Source: an uncultured Clostridium sp.
GTDB lineage: Bacteria > Bacillota > Clostridia > Lachnospirales > Lachnospiraceae
Assembly (NCBI GenBank): GCA_900551225.1
Contig: URUZ01000368.1
Span: forward strand, 1-6,231
Direction: 5' to 3'
Length of the DNA stretch: 6,231 nucleotides
This document shows positions 1 to 5,533 of this stretch, in pieces. The notes under the pieces are model-generated. The model had not been told where the DNA came from, did no database searches, and saw only the letters and a list, made by a program, of their open reading frames with translations. The stretch's first letter is position 1; each line of letters opens with the position of its first letter. Position numbers and translations under genes: made by a program.

Positions 1-43
1 CAATAAGAGGATTACATAAAAGAACAAAAATTATTCAAACCAT

Positions 44-50
44 AAGGGGG
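44..50 (+). promoter_or_regulatory. Ribosome binding site of the livK-like gene
   Basis: The sequence AAGGGGG lies 7 nt before the ATG at 58. It differs from the ideal AAGGAGG by one base, so it should still pair with the 16S rRNA tail. It supports the start at 58, which also gives a complete lipoprotein signal peptide. The AT-rich leader at 1-43 shows no clear -35/-10 pair. Confidence 0.75.
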
Positions 51-57
51 AAATATC

Positions 58-1314
58 ATGAAGAAAAACCTGAAAAAAATGACGGCGTTAATGATGAGTG
101 CAGCCATGGTGCTGTCTATGGCAGGCTGCCAAAGCTCCGGGGGAGGAGATACTGCAGCAGCCGGGGCAGCTGCCCAGTCAGCAGGCGGGGAGGCGGCAGC
201 CGGGGGAGAGTATGTAATCGGCTGTCCCCAGCCTTTGACCGGAACCAATGCCCAGCCTGGTGAGTGTGCGCTGAACGCGGCCAAGCTGGCGGCCAAGCAG
301 ATCAATGAGGATGGAGGCATCCTGGGTAAACAGGTGCGGATCGTGTCCTACGATGACCAGGGCTCACCAGAGGAAGCGGTGAAGGTGGCAACCAAAATGG
401 TGCAGGTTGACAAATGTGAGGCCATTATCGGCTCCTGTATCTCCAGCTGTGTGCTGTCCTCCGGCCAAATCTTCAATGAAGCGAAGATCCCTACCTTTGG
501 AACAGGCACAAGCCCGACGTGGATGGAACAGGGATGGGAGAGCGTATTCCGCGCCTGCCAGAACAATGATTTTGCACTTCCTATCGTGGCCAATAAGCTG
601 AAGGACATGGGCGTGACCAAAGTGGCTATTTTCGCAGGCCAGGACGACGCAGCTGTGGCAGGAGCCAAGACCATGACCGCTCTGTGCAAGGAGCTTGGCA
701 TAGAGATCACCACCTCTGAGAGTTATGTGGAGGGCAACACGGACTTTTCCGGCCAGGTGGCCAAGATGATCAACTCAGGCGCTGAAGTCATGTTTATCTC
801 CACCTTCGGGCCAACCCAGCCGCTGATCGCAAAACAGCTGCGCCAGTTCGGATTTAACGGCCTGTGCTTTACGAAGGATCTGTATCAGGTGGATGCCCTT
901 CAGGTGGCGGGTGCCGCTTCCAACGGAATGGCATTTGCATACCCATATCTGACCTACACCGACATCAACGACTGCAATGATCCCATGATCAAGGAGTTCC
1001 TGCAGGCATACCAGGATGAGTACGGCACCCTTCCCGTATCTGACTGTGCATACCGCGCTTATGACTCCATGCTGGTGTTAAAGGCTGCTGTGGAAGCCGC
1101 CGGTACCACGGACAAAGAGGCTGTGGGCAAAGCGGTGGGAACATTAAAAGATGTCAAGACACTGGCAGGGCCTCAGGATTTCACCCAGGGCGACGGAGAA
1201 GGACTTCATGACTTTACCGTATTTGTAATTGACGGTGAAAAATACATGACCTTTGGAGAGTGGGAAAAGACGGAGGGGTACAATACCATTATGTCTGAAT
1301 CCGGCCTGAAGTAA
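58..1314 (+). CDS. livK: Liv-type ABC transporter substrate-binding lipoprotein
   Basis: This is the extracytoplasmic ligand receptor of the importer encoded downstream. Residues 1-23 form a lipoprotein signal peptide: a lysine-rich start, a hydrophobic stretch and the lipobox M-A-G-C with the lipidated Cys at 24. Residues 25-50 are a flexible Gly/Ala/Ser linker. From about 51 to the end is a type I periplasmic-binding fold of the Peripla_BP_6 / LivJ family. It is recognised by the opening PLTG at 59-62, GGILGK at 86-91 followed by a Y-D-D segment at 98-100, FRAC at 164-167 and NTDFSGQVAKM at 227-237. The 418-residue length is usual for Gram-positive members. The gene is first in the operon, 30 nt before livH. 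The mature protein has ten cysteines besides the lipidated one, which is unusual for an exported protein. By eye, some LivJ ligand-contact positions look changed, so the cargo could be an amino acid, an amide or another small molecule. The family call is firm; the specificity is not. Confidence 0.95.
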   Translation: MKKNLKKMTALMMSAAMVLSMAGCQSSGGGDTAAAGAAAQSAGGEAAAGGEYVIGCPQPLTGTNAQPGECALNAAKLAAKQINEDGGILGKQVRIVSYDDQGSPEEAVKVATKMVQVDKCEAIIGSCISSCVLSSGQIFNEAKIPTFGTGTSPTWMEQGWESVFRACQNNDFALPIVANKLKDMGVTKVAIFAGQDDAAVAGAKTMTALCKELGIEITTSESYVEGNTDFSGQVAKMINSGAEVMFISTFGPTQPLIAKQLRQFGFNGLCFTKDLYQVDALQVAGAASNGMAFAYPYLTYTDINDCNDPMIKEFLQAYQDEYGTLPVSDCAYRAYDSMLVLKAAVEAAGTTDKEAVGKAVGTLKDVKTLAGPQDFTQGDGEGLHDFTVFVIDGEKYMTFGEWEKTEGYNTIMSESGLK

Positions 1315-1344
1315 TCCACATAATATGAAAGGAGAGTATACCCT

Positions 1345-2217
1345 ATGTTATTGCAAGTTCTGGTCTCAGGCTTTGTTATTGGGTGTGTATATGGGCTGAT
1401 TGCCCTGGGGTATAGCTTGATTTATAAAGCTTCTGGTTTAATGAACTTTGCCCAGGGTGACGTTTTGACGCTGGGTGCATTTTTAGGATACACATTTTAC
1501 ACAATGTTTGGCCTGCCCTACTATGTTGCGCTGGCGCTCACGGTGCTGGTGGCCTTTATATTCGGATTATTTATGGAAAAATTTGTAATCCGCAAGCTGC
1601 TGAGCAAAAATGTGATGGCAATTTACATTGTGCTGGCCACAATTGCAGTGTCCTATATTCTGCAGAATACCATCCAGGCCATCTGGAGCACGAAAATGTT
1701 GAATTACCCTCAGGTGTTCCCAATTACCTCAGTATCCATTCTGGGGGTATCCGTCCAGTGTGAGTCTGTATTCTGTATTATCATGTCCTTTATCTGTATG
1801 GCCGGCCTTCAGGTGTTTATGAAATACACCCGTTTTGGCACCGCCATGAGAGCATCGGCCATGGACGCCAAGGCAGCCCAGGCATGTGGAATCAATACCT
1901 CCCTGAGCACTGGCATCACATGGGCCATTGCAGCCGGTATGGCTGCGCTGGCAGGCATTCTGCTGGGGCCGATTTACGGAGTGTTTATCATGCTGGGCAG
2001 CACCATTGGGCGCAAGGGTTTTGCAGCGGCCATCATGGGCGGCTATGGGAACTTATACGGCGCAATTGTGGGCGGCGTGCTGCTGGGGCTGATTGAGACG
2101 CTGACAGCCAGCTATCTGTCGTCCGCATACAAAGATATGATCGCATATGCGCTGCTTCTGATTTTCTTGTTTGTTAAGCCTACGGGCATCTTTAACGAAC
2201 GAGCCATCACTGAATAG
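1345..2217 (+). CDS. livH: Liv-type ABC transporter permease, LivH-like
   Basis: This is one of two integral membrane subunits forming the translocation path. The 290-residue length matches the LivH family. Hydrophobic segments lie at roughly 4-27, 40-55, 60-80, 92-112, 140-158, 186-212, 225-250 and 263-283. Family hallmarks are GLMNFAQGD at 31-39 after the first membrane segment, and the cytoplasmic coupling loop at 164-184 (RFGTAMRA, then DAKAAQACGIN), which contacts the ATPases. Near the C-terminus are the usual GLIETL motif and a KPTGIF ending. The start ATG at 1345 is preceded by GGAG at 1331-1334 with a 10-nt spacer. The gene is 12 nt from livM, whose ribosome binding site overlaps this gene's TAG stop, which suggests translational coupling. 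Nothing is truncated or frameshifted. Confidence 0.95.
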   Translation: MLLQVLVSGFVIGCVYGLIALGYSLIYKASGLMNFAQGDVLTLGAFLGYTFYTMFGLPYYVALALTVLVAFIFGLFMEKFVIRKLLSKNVMAIYIVLATIAVSYILQNTIQAIWSTKMLNYPQVFPITSVSILGVSVQCESVFCIIMSFICMAGLQVFMKYTRFGTAMRASAMDAKAAQACGINTSLSTGITWAIAAGMAALAGILLGPIYGVFIMLGSTIGRKGFAAAIMGGYGNLYGAIVGGVLLGLIETLTASYLSSAYKDMIAYALLLIFLFVKPTGIFNERAITE

Positions 2218-2229
2218 GAGGATGAAGAA

Positions 2230-3216
2230 ATGAAATCGATTAAAAAGGCCCTCTCCCCCTCAAAAGTTATTATGGCGGTTCTGCTGGTGCTGCTGCCGGT
2301 TATATTCCTGGGGGTTGGCTTTACATACGGAATACTGGTTTCCTGTTTTGCATTCCTCTATATTATTGCAGTGTCCGGACTGGATATTGATTTCGGATAC
2401 TGCGGGCAGATATCCATGGGACATGCGGCATTCTTCGCCATCGGAGCGTATGGTTCGGTCATGCTGAATAAATATTTCCATCTGCCCATTCTGCTGACCA
2501 TGCTGATCGCATCAGCCCTGGCAACTGTGGTGGGAGCGGTCATTGCATATCCGGCTTCCAAGCTGGTGTTCCACTTCCTGTCCCTGGCCACAATCGCCTT
2601 CGGGGAGGTGGTCTACACCCTGCTTTTGAACTCTCCCGGCGGTGTGACCGGCAACGCGGTGGGGATGTTCACCGAAAGCATCAATCTGTTTGGCTTTAAG
2701 CTGGATACCTATCCAAAATTCTACTATTTTGGCCTGGGGTGCGTGGTTGTGTTTCTGCTTGTTAAGCATTTAATCGTCAACTCAAAGGTGGGGCGCGCAT
2801 GGATTGCCATCCGTGAGAATCCCCATGCGGCGGGCGGAATGGGAATCAACGTCACAAAGTACAAGGTGATGGCATTTGCGGTCAGCGCATTTTACACTGG
2901 TTTTGCAGGCGCAATGTATGCTCATCTGGTGAAATACATCGGCCCGGACACATTTACACAGAAACAATCGGTTATGTTTGTAACCATGATGCTGTTCGGC
3001 GGCACAGGGTCCATTTTCGGCCCCATCTTTGGGGCGGTGTTCGTACTTCTGATCACGGAGGGGCTGCGCACCTTTGAGCAGTATCAGATGCTGATGTACG
3101 GCATCCTGCTGCTTCTGGTGGTGGTGGCTCTGCCGGGAGGCATCTACGGGGAGGCAAAGAAGCTGATGGGACGGCTTATCTCAAAGGGTAAAGGAGGGAA
3201 AGCTCATGCTGCTTGA
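2230..3216 (+). CDS. livM: Liv-type ABC transporter permease, LivM-like
   Basis: This is the second membrane subunit and is expected to pair with the LivH-like permease. The 328-residue length is normal for LivM. The diagnostic motif GYCGQISMGHAAFFAIGAYG spans 56-75. A TGG-like segment (SPGGVTGNAVG) lies at 135-145. The coupling loop for the ATPase is at 185-207 (SKVGRAWIAIRENPHAAGG, then MGIN). Another family block, FGGTGSIFGPIFGAVF, lies in the C-terminal third, followed by a conserved TEGLR. Long hydrophobic stretches alternate with short loops throughout. The ribosome binding site AGGAGG at 2216-2221 sits 8 nt before the ATG and overlaps the upstream stop codon. The 3' end overlaps the livG-like gene by 11 nt, and that gene's ribosome binding site lies inside this coding region. 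The short basic tail (KGKGGKAHAA) is probably cytoplasmic. Confidence 0.95.
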   Translation: MKSIKKALSPSKVIMAVLLVLLPVIFLGVGFTYGILVSCFAFLYIIAVSGLDIDFGYCGQISMGHAAFFAIGAYGSVMLNKYFHLPILLTMLIASALATVVGAVIAYPASKLVFHFLSLATIAFGEVVYTLLLNSPGGVTGNAVGMFTESINLFGFKLDTYPKFYYFGLGCVVVFLLVKHLIVNSKVGRAWIAIRENPHAAGGMGINVTKYKVMAFAVSAFYTGFAGAMYAHLVKYIGPDTFTQKQSVMFVTMMLFGGTGSIFGPIFGAVFVLLITEGLRTFEQYQMLMYGILLLLVVVALPGGIYGEAKKLMGRLISKGKGGKAHAA

Positions 3217-3964
3217 AATCGATAATCTGTGCCTGAGCTTCGGCGGCCTGAAGGCCACTAATGATGTGACCATGCACATGGAGGCAGGCAAAATCAACGG
3301 TATCATCGGCCCTAACGGAGCGGGAAAGACCACGTTTTTCAACCTGATCAGCGGCGTATACAAGCCGGACAGCGGCAGCATCACCTTTGACGGCAAGCGG
3401 ATCGACGGGCTGAAGCCCTTTGAGATCAACCGGGCGGGCATCGCCAGAACCTACCAGGTCATCAACCTGTTCAAGAACATGACGGTAGCCGACAATGTTA
3501 TGGTGGGTATGCACCCGAGGCTGAAAGCCGGCTTTTTCGAGAGTATGATGCACAGCAGGGCGGAGCGGCAGGAGGAGGCCAGGGCCAGGGAGATGGCATA
3601 TGACTGGCTGGATTTTGTGGGGCTGAAGGATCATGCCCTGGATCAGGCGGGCGCCCTGTCCTACGGCCAGCAGAGATTGCTGGAGATCGTCCGGGGACTG
3701 GCCAGTGATCCGAAGCTGATCCTTTTGGATGAGCCGGCAGCGGGAATGAACTCAAAGGAGAAGGAGGAACTGAACGCGCTGCTGCGCAGAATTCTGGGCA
3801 AGGGTGTGAATATCCTGATCGTGGAACATGATATGAAGCTGATGATGGACGTGACGGACCGGCTGTTTGTGCTGAACTATGGGAAGAAGCTGGCCGAGGG
3901 AGCGCCGGCGGAGATCCAGAAGAATCCGGAGGTAATTGCCGCATACTTGGGAGGTGACGATTGA
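3206..3964 (+). CDS. livG: Liv-type ABC transporter ATP-binding protein, LivG-like
   Basis: This is a cytoplasmic ATPase that energises uptake, expected to form a heterodimer with the LivF-like subunit. All nucleotide-binding motifs are intact: Walker A GPNGAGKT at 35-42 (Lys41), Q-loop Gln84, ABC signature LSYGQ at 151-155, Walker B LILLDE at 171-176 with catalytic Glu176, and switch His208. The segment ARTYQVINLFKNMTVADNVMVG at about 80-101 and the C-terminal PEVIAAYLG at 241-249 are typical of branched-chain amino acid transporter ATPases rather than other ABC families. The length is 252 residues, as usual. The ATG at 3206 lies inside the end of livM, 7 nt after AAGGAGGG at 3191-3198. The next gene starts 1 nt beyond the stop. 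The signature motif has Tyr-Gly-Gln rather than the canonical Gly-Gly-Gln, which is common in LivG. Confidence 0.96.
   Translation: MLLEIDNLCLSFGGLKATNDVTMHMEAGKINGIIGPNGAGKTTFFNLISGVYKPDSGSITFDGKRIDGLKPFEINRAGIARTYQVINLFKNMTVADNVMVGMHPRLKAGFFESMMHSRAERQEEARAREMAYDWLDFVGLKDHALDQAGALSYGQQRLLEIVRGLASDPKLILLDEPAAGMNSKEKEELNALLRRILGKGVNILIVEHDMKLMMDVTDRLFVLNYGKKLAEGAPAEIQKNPEVIAAYLGGDD
3949..3955 (+). promoter_or_regulatory. Ribosome binding site that sets the livF start
   Basis: GGGAGGT ends 10 nt before the ATG at 3966. The only longer alternative in the same frame is a TTG at 3936, upstream of this motif, which would place the ribosome binding site inside the coding sequence and add ten residues absent from the usual LivF N-terminus. 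The ATG at 3966 is therefore preferred. Confidence 0.8.
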
Positions 3965-3965
3965 T

Positions 3966-4688
3966 ATGGGAAAGCTGCTGGAGATAAAAGATTTTCATTA
4001 TTACTATGGAAACATACAGGTGGTCAAGGGCATTGACCTGTATGTGGACGAGGGAGAGATCGTCACGCTGATCGGAGCCAACGGAGCAGGTAAGACCACC
4101 ACCATGCAGACGGTTTCAGGCCTTACCGCCGCCTCGGGCGTGCACGGGGAAATCCTGTTTAACGGCAAAAATATTCAGAAGCTTCCTGGGTTTGAGATTA
4201 CCAAGAGAGGGCTGTGCCAGGTATTGGAGGGACGCCACATCTTTTCCCAGCTGACGGTGCTGGAGAATCTGGAGACCGGCGCCTATCTGCGAAAGGACGC
4301 CAGGAATGTGCGGGAGGACATCAAGAGGATGTACAAGCTGTTCCCGCGTCTGGAGGAGCGCAAGAACCAGCTGGGCGGAACGCTGTCAGGAGGAGAGCAG
4401 CAGATGCTGGCCATTGCCAGGGCAATGCTGGGTAACCCTAAGATGCTTCTGCTGGACGAGCCGTCCCTGGGCCTGGCACCGCTGATTATCAAGGAGATAT
4501 TTGAGGCGGTTGTGGCCATCCGTGAACAGGGTACCACCATCCTGTTTGTGGAGCAGAACTCCAAGATTGCCCTGAACACGGCGGACAGAGGGTATGTGAT
4601 GCAGACTGGGGAGATCATCCTCAGTGACAGCTGTACCAGCTTACTTCAGAATGAGGAGGTCCGCAAGGCCTATATGGGCGCGGATTAA
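3966..4688 (+). CDS. livF: Liv-type ABC transporter ATP-binding protein, LivF-like
   Basis: This is the second cytoplasmic ATPase of the importer, 240 residues from the chosen ATG, the normal LivF size. Walker A GANGAGKT is at 37-44 (Lys43), the ABC signature LSGGEQQ at 140-146, and Walker B MLLLDE at 160-165 with Glu165, followed by PSLGLAP. The switch position is Gln197 in VEQN rather than His, which is the norm for LivF and separates it from LivG. The EGR-x-x-F block that marks LivF is at 88-93, though the preceding residue is Leu87 where Pro is commonest. The C-terminus RKAYMG is a variant of the usual AYLG ending. The gene follows livG by 1 nt, so translation is probably coupled. No terminator follows: the dehydrogenase gene begins 14 nt after the TAA. 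Confidence 0.96.
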   Translation: MGKLLEIKDFHYYYGNIQVVKGIDLYVDEGEIVTLIGANGAGKTTTMQTVSGLTAASGVHGEILFNGKNIQKLPGFEITKRGLCQVLEGRHIFSQLTVLENLETGAYLRKDARNVREDIKRMYKLFPRLEERKNQLGGTLSGGEQQMLAIARAMLGNPKMLLLDEPSLGLAPLIIKEIFEAVVAIREQGTTILFVEQNSKIALNTADRGYVMQTGEIILSDSCTSLLQNEEVRKAYMGAD

Positions 4689-4702
4689 AGCGGAGGTGTA
4701 AA

Positions 4703-5458
4703 ATGTTTGATTTTAAAGAGAAACGGGTGCTGATAACGGGAGCCGGGGCCGGGATCGGGGCCGCCGCTGCCAGGGCATTCTCCGGGGACGGCGCCTGGGT
4801 GGCAGTTAACTCAGTATCCGCCTCCGCCGGGGCAGTGGCGGATGAACTGGAGGCCGCGGGCAGACGGTCGCTGTTCCTTCCCGGGGATGTGAGCCGGTCC
4901 TGTGAAGTGAAGGATATGGTGGAGCATATGGAGGCGGCCTTTGGAGGCATCGACATTGTGGTAAACTGCGCTGGAATTGTGTCGGGGGGAAATGTGGAGG
5001 AAACCGATGAGGAGACCTGGAACAGGACCATGGCGGTAAACGCCACAGGCACCTTCCTGGTCTGCAAATACGCCCTTCCCAGCCTCCGCCGGAGCAGGGG
5101 CGTGATTGTCAACGTGTCCTCCCTGGTGGCAGTGAAAGGGATTGCACAGAGGGCTGCCTATAGCGCCTCCAAGGGCGCAGTGCTGTCCCTCTCCAGGGCC
5201 ATGGCCGCAGATTACATAAAGGACGGAGTGCGTGTTAACTGTGTATGTCCGGGAACGGTCATGTCCCCGTCCCTGGAGTCCAGGATCGCTTCTGAGGCAG
5301 ATCCTGAGGCAGCTTACCGGCGTTTTGTGTCCAGGCAGGCTATGGGGCGTCTTGGTAAGCCGGAGGAGATTGCGGCAGCGATACTGTTCTGCGCTTCCTC
5401 TGAAGCGGAATTTATGAACGGAACAAATATAATGGTCGATGGCGCCGCCTCCCTGTGA
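4703..5458 (+). CDS. Short-chain dehydrogenase/reductase, DHRS6-like group
   Basis: This is a classical NAD(P)-dependent oxidoreductase of 251 residues, probably cytoplasmic, acting on a hydroxyl/ketone pair. The Rossmann motif TGAGAGIG is at 12-19, NCAG at 88-91 (usually NNAG), and the catalytic tetrad is Asn113, Ser140, Tyr153 and Lys157. PGT is at 183-185. The C-terminal half (PGTV, then SPSLESRI, RQAMGRLGKPEEIA and a DGAASL end) resembles human DHRS6/BDH2 and bacterial 2-keto-3-deoxy-L-fuconate dehydrogenases. That resemblance is judged by eye from memory, and the substrate is not determined. At the end of the second strand (residues 36-38, Asn-Ser-Val) neither the Asp typical of NAD enzymes nor the Arg typical of NADP enzymes is present. 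GGAGGT at 4692-4697 sits 5 nt before the ATG. The 14-nt gap to livF implies co-transcription with the transporter, so the enzyme may act on the imported compound or a product of it. Confidence 0.93.
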   Translation: MFDFKEKRVLITGAGAGIGAAAARAFSGDGAWVAVNSVSASAGAVADELEAAGRRSLFLPGDVSRSCEVKDMVEHMEAAFGGIDIVVNCAGIVSGGNVEETDEETWNRTMAVNATGTFLVCKYALPSLRRSRGVIVNVSSLVAVKGIAQRAAYSASKGAVLSLSRAMAADYIKDGVRVNCVCPGTVMSPSLESRIASEADPEAAYRRFVSRQAMGRLGKPEEIAAAILFCASSEAEFMNGTNIMVDGAASL

Positions 5459-5484
5459 GGGCGGCGCTTTGCGCATTGTGCGCA
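5442..5484 (+). terminator. Two adjacent hairpins after the dehydrogenase gene, possible weak terminator or attenuator
   Basis: A perfect 8-bp GC-only stem pairs GCGCCGCC at 5442-5449 with GGCGGCGC at 5460-5467 around a 10-nt loop. Its left arm encodes the last residues of the dehydrogenase, and the stop codon is in the loop. Only three T residues follow, so it is a poor intrinsic terminator. A second stem pairs TGCGCA at 5470-5475 with TGCGCA at 5479-5484 around TTG. A competing pairing, GCGC at 5464-5467 with GCGC at 5471-5474 around TTT, would disrupt both. The structure could lower expression of the kinase, protect the upstream mRNA end, or have no role. Confidence 0.35.
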
Positions 5485-5504
5485 GTGAAATGCCGGCAGG
5501 CGCG

Positions 5505-5514
5505 CATTTAAATG
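5505..5514. promoter_or_regulatory. 10-bp perfect palindrome upstream of the kinase gene, possible operator
   Basis: CATTTAAATG is a perfect inverted repeat ending 2 nt before the kinase ribosome binding site. It lies in the only sizeable gap of the downstream part of the window. A regulator could bind here, but a palindrome this short can arise by chance and no matching copy was seen elsewhere in the window. Confidence 0.2.
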
Positions 5515-5516
5515 GT

Positions 5517-5525
5517 GGAGAGAGG
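5517..5525 (+). promoter_or_regulatory. Ribosome binding site of the sugar kinase
   Basis: The purine run GGAGAGAGG ends 8 nt before the ATG at 5534. It supports that start, which also gives the expected PfkB N-terminus, a short lead into the first strand YDVISIGE. Confidence 0.7.
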
Positions 5526-5533
5526 CGGAATAT

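Noticed and set aside
10..19. ATTACATAAA repeated near 5212-5221 as a possible shared element
   Set aside because: The second copy is inside the dehydrogenase coding sequence (DYIK codons) and is explained by coding and chance.
12..54. Possible operon promoter in the AT-rich leader (TTACAT at 12-17 as a -35 element)
   Set aside because: No acceptable -10 hexamer occurs at 16-18 nt spacing, so the promoter is more likely upstream of the window.
1315..1344. Hairpin between the binding protein and livH genes, often used to raise binding protein levels
   Set aside because: The 30-nt gap holds only AT-rich sequence and a ribosome binding site; no stem of useful length was seen.
3936..3965. TTG start extending the livF product by ten residues
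   Set aside because: It lies before the strong ribosome binding site at 3949-3955, overlaps livG, and adds residues not expected in LivF.
3498..3998. A 166-codon minus-strand frame opposite livG
   Set aside because: Ser/Pro/Ala-rich composition without motifs, opposite a fully conserved ATPase gene.
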